Shown here one piece after another: positions 55,801 to 64,000 of a DNA stretch of 64,000 nucleotides. Under the pieces are notes generated by a model. That model made no database searches and had not been told where the DNA came from. It saw only the letters and a program-made list of their open reading frames with translations. The translations under genes and the position numbers were made by a program. Origin of the DNA: Perkinsus chesapeaki (Eukaryota; Perkinsozoa; Perkinsida; Perkinsidae); assembly GCA_013115145.1 (NCBI GenBank), contig JAAPAO010000078.1, positions 24,306 to 88,305 on the forward strand, written 5' to 3'. The first letter of the stretch is position 1. Each line of letters begins with the position of its first letter.

Positions 55801-56189
55801 GGGAAAATGGAAATGTTAACAAGCTTTTCAGAGACAACCGGGACTTGGTAAAATTGGCAGTTTTTTCATTTCCTCACATAGTAGTTTTGGCGAGCATTGG
55901 CATAACTATTATCATTATTTGCATTGGATATGTCAAGCTTGCCAGCGGAGGGTTTATTATCTTTTCCTTCTCAGCCAATGGAGACCTTCCAATTCGAGCG
56001 TGTTGGCTACTTTGTTGTTGATAAGGATTCCACACCTGCTCAGCTTACCTGTAATCTTACAGTAACACTCAAGGAGAGTGGATTAAAGAAGACAGAGGGG
56101 AAGCATGCTGGGTAATGGGGAGGAGAGCCCTCTTTTTGAAGGGTAGACATGTTACCAGTGATACAGAGGAGGAGGAGGAGAAGATATAA
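52891..56189 (+). CDS. glnS: Glutaminyl-tRNA synthetase, bacterial GlnS type, 16 exons (602 aa)
   Basis: Charges tRNA-Gln. Spliced exons sum to 603 codons with every phase closing. Blocks: [20 protein letters not shown], then [20 protein letters not shown] (HIGH), [100 protein letters not shown] (KMSKS), [34 protein letters not shown], then the anticodon-binding beta-barrels ending [20 protein letters not shown]. It lacks the long N-terminal domain of eukaryotic GlnRS and follows proteobacterial GlnS block by block, so an ancestral transfer from bacteria is likely. Introns include 52965-53081, 53211-53253, 53329-53375, 54279-54317, 54701-55103, 55205-55247, 55383-55424, 55516-55559 and 55638-55678. 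The acidic tail ends DTEEEEEKI. Confidence 0.93.
53211..53253 (+). repeat. 43-nt intron of the GTATCTTTAGGT family
   Basis: GTAGGAGTATCTTTAGGTGGAGTTAAGTG...GGTAG, between HLR and FDDTNP of GlnRS. Confidence 0.75.
53329..53375 (+). mobile_element. 47-nt intron resembling a decayed tRNA T-arm unit
   Basis: GTATGCTCTTGCCGGGGATAGAACC...CATATTAG. The block TGCCGGG.AT.GAAC matches the reverse T-arm introns at 28958 and 29372. Joins WLG to FDWGD. Confidence 0.5.
54279..54317 (+). repeat. 39-nt intron with inverted GCG-TIR arm
   Basis: GTAAAGGATATTTCACTG-CACCACGAAATT-GATCTTTAG between KLVNS and the WDDPRMP exon of GlnRS. Confidence 0.8.
54601..54654 (+). repeat. 54-nt intron with the CTTCGCTCCGC repeat
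   Basis: GTAAGTTGTGCTGCTTCGCTCCGCTAATAA...TTTTGTCAG in GlnRS. Confidence 0.75.
54754..55094. repeat. 34-bp minisatellite, ten units, inside a GlnRS intron
   Basis: Unit starts at 54754, 54788, 54822, 54856, 54891, 54925, 54959, 54993, 55027 and 55061; spacing 34 bp (once 35). Core TTTGCGCACTGTGAAGAATG. Two unit subtypes (CTAATGTGTCTC and CTTATGAGTATC halves) interchange. It fills most of the 403-nt intron 54701-55103. Confidence 0.93.
55205..55247 (+). repeat. 43-nt intron with inverted GCG-TIR arm
   Basis: GTACACCTGGGAATTC-GTCACTGCGCCACGAAATTA-TCCATAG between LSLGGK and VKLRYGYV of GlnRS. Confidence 0.85.
55383..55424 (+). repeat. 42-nt intron, ATTATACC family with inverted ends
   Basis: GTAATTATACC-GCATTTCCGTC...GGGTATAATAG. 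The ends ATTATACC and GGGTATAAT are inverted copies. Joins GVIHW to AVDADN in GlnRS. Confidence 0.8.
55516..55559 (+). repeat. 44-nt intron with forward GCG-TIR arm
   Basis: GTAGG-ATTTCGTGGCGCGCGGTC...AGTTTCAG in GlnRS. Confidence 0.85.
55638..55678 (+). repeat. 41-nt intron with TIR-B arm
   Basis: GTGAGGAATTACTTTTCGGT-TTTTCTATCAG-TTTTTCTCAG in GlnRS; nearly the same 3' half as the PITP intron 24749-24794. Confidence 0.85.
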
Positions 56190-56373
56190 GCATCGGATGC
56201 GTTCCTCTTTCTGAAGTCACTATTCGGTCTTCCTCATCCTCCTTTGTGGGTCCCTGGATGAAATAATAAATGCCAATGCTTCGTTAAATCGGCCTAAGAT
56301 TGCTGCCTCGCCTATGCTTTAGTTGGCCGCCGCTTGAATTTAGTTATATTTGATTACTGACGTGTGTAAACAG

Positions 56374-56666
56374 GCAGGTCTATTACAGGCATACGAACGA
56401 GTTCATTCTCAGTCGTTCACGTAAGGAGGCTCAAGCGGCTCAGTTGGCCGAGAAAGAGGCAAAGAAGAAGATTAGACCGGAGGATATGTTTAAAGGTACT
56501 TGGTAGGAGAGCAAAGATATTTTTGAGGTCAAGTTCAGATCAAACGGACAAGTATTCCCAGTTCGACGAGAGAGGTATTCCGACCCATGATGCCTCTGGT
56601 GAGAAGCTGGCAAAGAGCGCTTTCAAGAAGTTGCAGAAAGAGTGGGAAAAGCAGAGACGATTGTAA
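56374..56666 (+). CDS. C-terminal tail of a eukaryotic cysteinyl-tRNA synthetase, without its catalytic body
   Basis: Two exons (56374-56495, 56539-56666) joined across a 43-nt intron of the AAAGATATTTTTGAGGTCAAG family give EAQAAQLAEKEAKKKIRPED-MFKDQTDKYSQFDERGIPTHDASGEKLAKSAFKKLQKEWEKQ...*. The block MF..QTD.YS.FDE.GIPTHD.G..LSK is diagnostic for the end of eukaryotic CysRS. The upstream ~180 bp to the GlnRS stop cannot hold the catalytic domain. Either this is a relict/duplicated tail, or it is spliced to something else, perhaps GlnRS transcripts. The acceptor at 56371-56373 (AAACAG) implies an upstream exon. Confidence 0.75.
56496..56538 (+). repeat. 43-nt intron of the AAAGATATTTTTGAGGT family
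   Basis: GTACTTGGTAGGAGAGC-AAAGATATTTTTGAGGTCAAG-TTCAG; the join MFK|DQTDKYSQF restores the CysRS consensus. Confidence 0.75.
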
Positions 56667-56699
56667 TAACGAAGGCATAGGTGTTATTATTAGTCTGGC

Positions 56700-57894
56700 T
56701 CTGGCAGGTATGAAGGTGGTGGTCATCATTAAAGGGGGAACTGTTGAGTCAGCTTTACATTATTCATACTGAAAGTTTCTACGTTATAGAAGGGATTTAG
56801 GCTGGAAGTTACTCAATGGGGGATTGAGATGTTTTCTGACATCTCTAGCTTTTGATGGAAGGCATTGACGGTGTCGCGCTTTGGTAGGCCTCTTTGGTTG
56901 AATGCTGAGATCATACTTTCTGACACCTCTAGCTGCATCTAGACGGATGTTGGTGGTTGCTGTGATGGGGGCTCGAGGGATGCGTACAATTGATGGAGGC
57001 TTGATGATGGTAAGGCCATGCTTACTTCACTCATCTTGCCGTGTACCAAATTTCCGGGAAATTCTGTGAAATTTTCCCGAAATTTTAGATCTTTGCATTT
57101 GACAGCATCTTTTGGTCATCACCTCCACGCGGCAGTTTCGTGGTTCATCTGGGTGAGCCTGATAAGATAGTCGACCTTACTTGGTTAGGCCGATACGAAG
57201 GTTAATGGTCATCACAACGGAGAGGAGAATGGCTGCTGTCATCTGCCGCCTGTTGAGGATGGAACTGGTAATAGCACGCGCAAGTATTCTTCAAGGAAGC
57301 TCATTGATTGCGGGGCTGATAAAACCGACCCCGATTCGGTATTGCTGATGAAGGCCAGACGATCGTTATGGCGATTGAAGTCCTTGCCGGAGGGTAGGGT
57401 ATCTAAGGTTGGCAATGTTATGAATGATATCAGAAATAAAGGATCCGTGTTGCGATGAGGAGGTGATGCTATGGTACAAAGGGAAGCTGACGGCGAAGGC
57501 GAATAGGAAGGCAAAGCGAGAGGGAGAGAAAGAAGCAGTTGTCAAGCGAAGAGTGATACGTCTTGGTGGGCGCTGGTGTTATAATTTCGTGGCGCAGTGA
57601 ATGTGTAGGGCGGCTGGCTCTTCGACAGCTTGACGTGGGCAGTTTGCGGCCACGGGAATTGGTGGCGAAGGCGCCTCGGTTACGGACGCTGCTTGCTCCC
57701 GGAACGCTGCCCTGTCTGACGGCTGAGGATGATGAAATGTAGTGAAGGGGGGAGGTGTGGGTGGGAGGGAGGTGCCTTTCAGATATGAGTGGTATGAGAA
57801 GGTATGTGAGGCTCTGAGCCCAGATGATCGAACAGGAAATGGGTCAACTCGTGGCCAAGAGGAGAAAGCTGATGCTTTGGCATCAGCTGCCTGA
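56700..57894 (+). CDS. Unidentified spliced gene
   Basis: Exons: RRMLVVAVMGARGMRTIDGG (near 56945-57000), IFAFDSIFWSSPPRGSFVVH...TWLGRYE (57090-57200), GEENGCCHLPPVEDG...SLWRLKSLPEGRVSKVGNVM, LWYKGKLTAKANRKAKREGE, then across intron 57566-57608 GRLALRQLDVGSLRPRELVA..., and across 57739-57782 IYEWYEKVCEALSPDDRTG...ASAA*. The last two joins are clean. Frame changes at ~57200 and ~57440 are unexplained (missed introns or frameshifts). Family not recognised; the start is unknown. Confidence 0.4.
57566..57608 (+). repeat. 43-nt intron with forward GCG-TIR arm
   Basis: GTGGGCGCTGGTGT-TATAATTTCGTGGCGCAGTG-AATGTGTAG; joins VIRLG to RLALRQL. Confidence 0.8.
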
Positions 57895-57997
57895 CCATCA
57901 ATTTATTAAGCAATTCAATAGATAGCAATATTTCCAGCATCCGGAAGGGATAGAGTTTCAGTCATCATCCCTGTCAGTATAGTTTGTCTTATTTCTA

Positions 57998-60503
57998 ATG
58001 TTAACCAGAGCGCTGGGCTCCCCTAAGCCTCCTCTTGTTGGAGTATCATCTGTAAGATCGCTGCTGCATCCTCATCATCATTGCTGTTGCTGCCCTGTAT
58101 GCTCTGGTAGAGGCTTCTCAACGGGGGCCAAACAGGCGTATAAGCCACCATTGGCGCTGGTAGTAATCGTGATGAAGACTCATGGTATTCGATCGTAACA
58201 CTGCGTTAAAGAATCACATTAGCTGCATGCCAAGCATGGTTCAAGCAAGTCCATGACCGCGCGCCTCGTAAATATCTGTGATTCACATGTCGTTCAGAGT
58301 TGTTGATAGCACTGGTCGTTGTCTGTTTGGTTGTGCAGGTTCAAGAGTTGCGTAAGAGGACGGGAGCATCGATAAGCAAATGTCGAGATGCTTTGGTGGA
58401 TGAAGGTAATAGGGGTATTAGTACCAGACGAGGAATGGGCTATCTCAGTGGGGGATGTGGATAAGGCTATGCTATGGCTTAAGAAAAGGGGCATTCAATC
58501 AGCCAGTGAAAAGACGTATCGTGAGGTAGAAGGTCTGGTACGAGGGCTGAGCAGTTAGTAGGCGGTTCTTGTAGGCGGGAGAGGGTGTAGTGGCAGCAGC
58601 TGTTAGGGGACGCACTGGAGCATTGATTGAGGTGATGTTGGGGGGGGGGGGAGATTTAATAGGAAGGGAAAATCTCAGAGTCGGGTGATCAGAGAGTTGA
58701 TAGAGAGTGTGTTAATATGGTATATCTTAATGTAATACCAGTGCCTAAAATGTGGTGTAGGCAGCAACAAGCGAGATATAATAGTCCTGGAAAATTGAGT
58801 TGTAAAATCCATGGGAGCTATGTGGTATCCTGAAGGACGTGCCGAGGGCTGTCGAGTGATATCTCTCCTGCGCATGGATCTATACGCGACTTGCAATCTC
58901 AGAATTTACTTTTTTCACAGTACCACTCTGTATGAGAGTAATTGGTTATTATCAATGTAGATAATCTGATATTGTTATATACCCCGTGAATGCCCATGTA
59001 GCAAAAGAGAACCTTGAGATGACTGAGAACTTTTGTAAACGGTAAAAACTGCCAAACTGTTGTTTAGGTTTGCTGATCGTTAGTAGTGACTCATTACTAG
59101 TAACATATATCCGTTATTATTGTTCCCCGTCGCAGATGTCTTGCGAGACTGACTTTGTTGGTCGAACGCCCCTACTTATCGAGTTTGCTCGGACTGTGGC
59201 TGGTTTGGTGGCGGAGTCATCTAAGCCAAGCTATAGGGATTTAGAGGGCTTCATTGCAGAGGGGATGCTTGAAAGGTGAGAAAGATACGCCGGAGCTTGA
59301 TTGGAATGCCTCGCTGTCGATAGGCAAGTTGAGTGTGACGTACCTGCATCCGAAGAGCGTCCCAAACAGCATCAGGAGCTTCAGAGTCTGAAGATCAGTG
59401 AAGCTCTCTTGGAGATGAGTTCGGTGTTGGGAGAGAATGTTGGTATAAAGAGAATAGCTACTATAGGGGAGGAAGGTAGTATGGGCTGCAAGGCTGAGGG
59501 TTGGGTGAATGTGATGGTCATCTGGCTGCTGCATGATAATAATGCTTCCATTAGCATGCGCCAATAGAGGTGATGAATATAGAAATTCGAGAGGTATTGT
59601 GAGGTATTTAAGTTCTATCCGTGAGATGTACCAAAAGCCAGGGAGGATCGCAGTTCACTTTTTTCCGTACTTGAAATTGATAAAATGATTTTATATTCAG
59701 TCAAGTTTTCGAATAAAGATTGACTCTGCAGGACTTTTCCCCAGGTGGTCGTCATCAGAGTGGTCATCTGTTCTCATACGTCCACTCTTTGGCGAATGCT
59801 GGGCAATCACGGGAAGTGGGCAAGATGGGTAGTTTGATAATGCTTGATAAGGTAAAGTTTCGAAATAGTCGTTGGGGGATTGTTATCTAGGCCGTCGCCG
59901 GTGATGATGAAGTGGACGCGGAGTCGATTGGGTTCCTAGGCAAAGTGCTGGCGATGCAAGTGGTAGCTAAGCGACCGAAATACGTTACAGTGGAGGACAT
60001 ACCGACGGGTAAAGGCAAGCTGGGGAGGGAGGATGGAGGCATCGTGGAATTGATAGACGTTTTGGAATCGGAGAGGCAGATTGCGAGGGCGGCACATGTG
60101 GCGTCGATTGGAGGAAAGGAATTGGCGGATAAAGTGATGGATAAGATTGTTGATGGTAATGAAACCGTAAGATATTCTTTCGAGTGCGCACAGGTAAGAT
60201 GGGCAAGTTGCGGGCGGATGATACGCTGTATGAGATGGAGATATTATTGCCACCTTCGGCAGAGGAGAACAGTGGCAAGGTCGAAACTGTTGGTAGGAAG
60301 TGCGGTGCTGTAAAGAAGGGGACCTGAGGTATTGGTTGGCTTCCCCTGTCAGGTGAGAGGCTGCGAAAGTCCGGTCTGGTTGTTCGGGATTTCCGTTTCA
60401 TGGGCGTAGGGTTGCACTGATAGTGAAGTACCATGCAGCAGTGGCGAAAAAGTTTCTGTTGAGGTCAGTGTTTGTTGAGTTGCTGCCGGTTCCTTCTGAT
60501 TGA
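57998..60503 (+). CDS. TSFM: Translation elongation factor Ts, mitochondrial
   Basis: Guanine-nucleotide exchange factor for EF-Tu. The first exon MLTRALGSPKPPLVGVSSVR...GFSTGAKQAYKPPLAL is a typical mitochondrial presequence. Across 58160-58338 it joins VQELRKRTGASISKCRDALV (N-terminal UBA-like domain), then across 58406-58448 VGDVDKAMLWLKKRGIQSAS. Later exons: GRTGALIEV joined to MSCETDFVGRTPLLIEFART (family E.N.ETDFVARN), EALLEMSSVLGENVGIKR, SPGGRHQSGHLFSYVHSLAN...GSLIMLDK, and ESIGFLGKVLAMQVVAKRPK-YVTVEDIP...LADKVMDKIVDG. A ~500-nt intron (58628-59134) contains a run of 12 G (58640-58651). The last exon (VALIVKYHAAVAKKFLLRSV..., stop 60503) is tentative. Confidence 0.88.
58640..58651 (+). 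repeat. Poly-G tract (12 G) in a TSFM intron
   Basis: Uninterrupted run; possible assembly or length-variable site. Confidence 0.85.
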
Positions 60504-60794
60504 TGATCACGTCGTCAGTTGTATTCTCTGGGGGCCTATTAGTGGGCGGTAGGCGGGTATTCAGTTGAATCCAGTTGGTCAGGCTAGGGGTGAGGGTTTT
60601 CTATTCGTGACTACTTGTTACCACACTGATCTTGTCACTGACAAGGTGGGGACAGATTGTAGTTCGCTGAGGAGCATCGCTCTCGCTGACTATGACGGTT
60701 CACATCGTCCTTACCAATTGCTGTGATGTCTGGTAAAACTTTTAATCGATTCCTTTCCCGTCAGTAACTACTGGTTGTTGTTCTTTTTGCTATT

Positions 60795-62399
60795 ATGTCG
60801 TCTGACGATATGAGTCGCTACGATGGGGTGTATCTGTCGGTGGCGCAGCAAATTGGGGCGATCGAGCCACTGTTGGATTCCTTCTTCAGCTTCCTGGAGA
60901 GAAAGACCGACTTCATGACGGGTAATTACTTATCCCTCTTCCGGTATTCGCCAACTACGGCCAAAATGATGGCGATATCTTATTCTTGTCCTTGGTTCAG
61001 GCGAGGCGACTTCGGGTGCGGCGAAGGAGATGGTATTGAAGAGCTTTGATAAATATTATCAAGTAGCTATGCAGCGGAAAGTGGATGAGGCCGAGAAGAA
61101 CAGGTAAGATGAGGAATGGTTAGAGGAGCTTTGTTATCTTGGTGGTCGTGTGAGACCTGAGAGTGGAGTATCGATCACCGGCTTGTTTGAACGCGATGGG
61201 GGAATCAGGCAGTGTGGCTATTTGCAAAGGTGTCGGCGAGGGATGAAAGGGTTTTTACGATATATCGGTCGATTTCTGCGACCACCAGCATTTGGGATTG
61301 TTCCTTCCCGAGAGATTTAGGCGTTGGTGAGATGTTTTGATTGTAGGAGGGCCGATGAGGAAAGGAAGGCTCGGGCTGAGGCACAGAAGAAGGCTGATAT
61401 GGAGGAGTATGAGGCGAGGAAACGACAACAAGAACAGGAGGAGGAACCTAAGATAGTTGAGGTAGCTGGATAGTTGGATGGATATTGGTTAATGGAGAAC
61501 TACTTGTAGATCACAGAGGAGGAGGAACCTAGTAAGGATGAGCCAATGAAGGAGGTAAGGAGGCGAAGCGAAGCGATTCATGAATACAGATTTCAGGAGG
61601 CCGCTGCTGATGAGAAGGAGAATACGGACGAGGAGAATACAATAGATGTTGACGATGATACTCCTCCTCCACCTGGAAATGGCGGCGCTACCGACAAGTA
61701 CACTTGGACTCAAACGCTTAGTGTAGCCGATCTCCATCGAGATATCCAGGTGATAGCAGTTTGGATATTATCAGGCCGTGGAGGTATATATTCCAGTTAA
61801 GCCCGGCACGAGAGCTAAAAACGTGAAGATTACTATGACTGCTGATAAGGTGAAGGCAGTATTGGGGAGTGCATGGGAAGATGTTGTTTGGTAGGTTAAA
61901 GTGGCAACGGATGCTGATGGTGAAATTATCAATGGAGAGTGGAGCGCTCGAATTAAGCCGGATGATTCTATGTGGACACTTGAGGACAATAAGACCATTC
62001 ATGTGAGGGCTTGCTGGACTGTGGTGGTGGTGTTGGGTGGAATGGGCGTTGGTAGTTGTCGCTGGACAAGTATGATGGGATGAAGTGGTGGCCGTGTGTG
62101 GTTAAAGGAGATAAAGAAATTGATACGAAAAAGATTGTTCCGGAAAACTCGAAGTTGAGCGATTTGGACGGAGAGACGAGATCTACGGTGGAAAAGATGA
62201 TGTAAGATGATGATGGCTGAATAGCTAGAGGTGTCGGAATAATTGCGTCAGGTACGATCAGCAGCGAAAGCAGATGGGCTTGCCAACTAGCGATCAACAA
62301 AAGCAAGCGGATCTCCTGGAGAAGTTTAAAAAGGCTCATCCCGAGATGGACTTCTCCAACGCGAAAATCAATTACGGCGGCGGTGGAATGAATCTTTAA
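60795..62399 (+). CDS. NUDC: NudC (nuclear distribution protein C), nine exons, 330 aa
   Basis: HSP90-associated chaperone of the dynein pathway. Exons 60795-60921, 61001-61103, 61347-61461, 61510-61554, 61597-61722, 61775-61849, 61895-62002, 62056-62201 and 62252-62399 sum to 331 codons; human NUDC is about the same length. N-terminal [11 protein letters not shown]...[16 protein letters not shown]; a charged coil ([20 protein letters not shown]); an acidic linker; the CS domain [50 protein letters not shown]-terminal [69 protein letters not shown]. Intron 61555-61596 carries GGCGAAGCGAAGCG; intron 62202-62251 carries CTAGAGGTGTCGG, also present (inverted) near 56838 and 56933. Confidence 0.95.
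61555..61596 (+). repeat. 42-nt intron with the GCGAAGCGAAGCG repeat
   Basis: GTAAGGAG-GCGAAGCGAAGCG-ATTCATGAATACAGATTTCAG in nudC. ATTCATG next to the repeat is shared with 48655-48680 (inverted) and roughly with 34285-34305. Confidence 0.85.
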
Positions 62400-62550
62400 A
62401 GTTTCTATAGGCTGCGCGATTTTAGATTTCTCATTTGGTAGAACACTTGAAAGAACAGACAGACACCCTGACAGACGAACTGAGGAGTTGTGTTATTGAT
62501 GAGAGTTATGGCTGAGTTCAGAGGTTGTTGTCACTGATTCTACTTCGAGA

Positions 62551-63466
62551 ATGCCGGCCAGACTTCGGATGCCGGCGAATAATTATATGTCAACGAGCGC
62601 AACGCTGCAGACACATGGGATTTGGGTAGGTTGGGGGAAGAAGCGGAGTGAGGGTTTAATGTGATTGTTTGACAGAAACATACTATTAAATATGACCCAC
62701 ATGCCTCGGAGGAGGAAAAGAGGAAAGAGATAGGGAGAGAAGAGGACCTCAAGCACGGTGACGATTACAATGCTCAAGCGAGGTGGGCAGCAGTATTATT
62801 GTTGAAGTTATATTTGCTTAAGTGTTTGAATGTCGAGTGCAGTATACCAGAGATAGATTGCATTTTATATATGCGGTTGTACCACATTCACTTTCGACCC
62901 TTTGACTGTTGTATCGGGCAACGATCCATTTTCTCTTTACTATTGTTAGATCACTATTCCAGCTGGCAGCAGTCCAAATGGAAGGTCGCGGAGGCCATGA
63001 GCCGGGCTACACTCCTGGCGCATGTAAACATTGTGGGCAAGGTAAGAGATCACACAGCTGAATGGATGAGCCAGGATACATTTATTTGCGTAGTCGGGCA
63101 TTTGGCAAAGCAATGTATGAACTTGATAGACATAGACGACTTGGACAATCCCAATCCTAGAAAGAAACCTAGCACGTTCTCCTCTGAAGTTGCACAGCGA
63201 CCTAAGGTTTACGATAAAGTCGAGATTAGCTCTGAGGCGTCTGATAGCGATAAAAGGAAGAAGAAACATCATCACCATCATCACGTGAAGAGGCATCTCA
63301 GAAGGCGGGATGAAAGTAGGCAATCAGTTTTGTGGGAATTTAGTCATCAAACTTGTCAGGTGGGTCTCGGTCACGGTCTCGCTCGAGAGATAGAAAAGAT
63401 AAGAAGAGGAGAAAGAGCTCGTCTAAGAGATCATCCTCGCATCGGCATCGATCACGTAGGAGTTAA
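62551..63466 (+). CDS. CCHC zinc-knuckle protein, CXIP4/SREK1IP1-like (splicing-associated)
   Basis: The start at 62551 gives MPARLRMPANNYMSTSATLQ-THGIW, matching the N-terminus of plant CAX-interacting protein 4 (RMPANN...ALQTHGIW). Across 62626-62675 it continues KHTIKYDPHASEEEKRKEIG, then GHEPGYTPGACKHCGQ and, across 63042-63093, VGHLAKQC: a perfect C-x2-C-x4-H-x4-C knuckle. The tail has a KKKHHHHHH stretch and, after another intron, an SR/RS-rich C-terminus (SRSRSRSRDRKDKKRRKSSS...RHRSRRS*). Such proteins bind RNA and splicing factors in the nucleus. The borders of the intron ending near 63359 are uncertain. Confidence 0.8.
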
Positions 63467-63770
63467 AGTATATTATTACTCGGTGGTCGTGTTCTCGAGT
63501 TGTTAATATGTTATCATGTATCACCGATAGCTCTCTCTCGAGTAAAAAGCCATTCACCACATGGCTATGATGCATCCTCCCTGTGAACTAAACGGTCTCA
63601 TAAGTTCTCACAGCTAAGCACTTTGGAGATTTTTTGTGTAGGAGTGTAGGCTCTTTTTACGCCAACTCAAAAAACTGTACTTGAGTATGTGGATAAATAA
63701 TCTCTCTGAAAGAAATGATCACTATATCGGGCCTTGCTCGGAGTCTAGGCCATGCTACATCTCAGCAGAT
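63467..63770. other. Spacer, no supported gene
   Basis: Nothing recognised between the CCHC gene and the right-edge gene. Confidence 0.4.
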
Positions 63771-63771
63771 A

Positions 63772-63984
63772 CTAAAAGCACGTATACACCCTGCAGATGC
63801 ACCAGCGAGAGTTTGTGCAGCCAGACATGTAATTGCATCTCTGACCACTTCCTCCGCATCTGCCAAACATACAGGCGCATCTTTCCCCTGACGGACAGTC
63901 ATCATCGTCCACGCATATCTCCAGTGAGCCACCAATAGTAGAATGAATGATGAAGTTTATAACGAACAGCCACCAGGTGGACAT
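63772..63984 (-). CDS. Small cysteine-rich secreted protein (70 aa)
   Basis: MSTWWLFVINFIIHSTIGGS is a signal peptide, followed by a mature part of ~50 residues with ten Cys in a regular pattern (CVDDDDCPSGERCACMFGRC...CNYMSGCTNSRWCICRVYTC). The C-x6-C-x5-C-x-C-x4-C spacing is knottin/EGF-like. Stop at 63772. Upstream exons beyond the window edge cannot be excluded. Function unknown. Confidence 0.5.
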   Translation of the reverse strand: MSTWWLFVINFIIHSTIGGSLEICVDDDDCPSGERCACMFGRCGGSGQRCNYMSGCTNSRWCICRVYTCF

Positions 63985-64000
63985 GAGGAAGGATTACTTC

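Noticed and set aside
57999-58200. Cys/His-rich segment (HPHHHCCCCPVC) as a zinc finger
   Set aside because: It lies in the mitochondrial presequence of EF-Ts upstream of the conserved UBA-like domain; spacing fits no finger.
61750-61774. A 25-nt intron in nudC
   Set aside because: A 52-nt intron (61723-61774) in the same phase gives a better CS-domain match, so the ultra-short intron is not needed.
61876-61899. In-frame TAG in nudC suggesting stop readthrough or a changed code
   Set aside because: A 45-nt intron, 61850-61894, removes it and joins TADK to VKVAT, as the family expects.
63262-63280. Poly-His stretch as a vector tag
   Set aside because: Encoded by CAT/CAC-rich native sequence in a basic tail of the CCHC protein; no cloning-vector context.

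Overview
This window is nuclear DNA from a protist, most likely an alveolate close to Perkinsus. That placement is inference: it rests on dense, very short introns, compact genes on both strands, a lineage-specific family of small secreted proteins and a mix of eukaryotic and bacterial-type translation genes. No rRNA, CRISPR, operon or organelle signature was seen. Almost every recognisable gene is split by introns of about 39-54 nt, so an open reading frame usually covers only one or two exons. I rebuilt several genes by splicing where a conserved family fixes the frame: dbp3 helicase, PITP-PH, GlnRS, NudC, EF-Ts and CHORD.

Layout. 1-6.6 kb, minus strand: a SAPS-domain (PP6/Sit4 regulatory) protein running off the left edge, a two-CHORD co-chaperone and a major facilitator transporter. 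6.6-8.2 kb: no supported gene. 8.2-17.9 kb: an apparently intronless island on the plus strand with a 247-residue secreted protein and four ~130-residue paralogous secreted proteins in alternating subtypes (A, B, A', B'), separated by spacers rich in perfect palindromes and hairpins. 17.9-22 kb, minus: a coiled-coil protein with repeated C-x-FKP-type motifs and an unidentified gene. 22.1-39.2 kb, plus: a Dbp3-type DEAD-box helicase, a PITP-PH-membrane fusion protein, an unresolved spliced gene and a SIN3-type corepressor. 39.8-44.3 kb, minus: TRAPPC1/Bet5, a triple-RRM protein, TFIIH p34 (Tfb4) and a small unknown, 80-150 bp apart. 45.2-48.5 kb: small unidentified genes. 48.5-52.6 kb, minus: a mitochondrial carrier with two alternative last exons and an EngB GTPase. 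52.9-63.5 kb, plus: bacterial-type GlnRS, a CysRS C-terminal tail, an unknown, EF-Ts, NudC and a CCHC CXIP4/SREK1IP1-like protein. A small cysteine-rich secreted protein lies at the right edge on the minus strand.

The main discovery signal is in the introns. Many of these ~43-nt introns belong to a few dispersed repeat families. One carries a GCG-rich terminal inverted repeat and also occurs as an intact two-armed element with GT and AG at its ends. A second carries an AATTTCTGATA-type inverted repeat. A third is built from pieces of tRNA-like sequence: either the T-arm plus acceptor end (GGTTCGAATCC ... ATTTTTCAG), in both orientations, or a tRNA 5' part (GTGTAGTGGTTAG ...). In conserved proteins the exon frame closes exactly around these units. 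The simplest reading is that mobile elements, including tRNA-derived SINE-like ones, have been creating introns here (introners). The secreted-protein island shows none of these families inside its genes.
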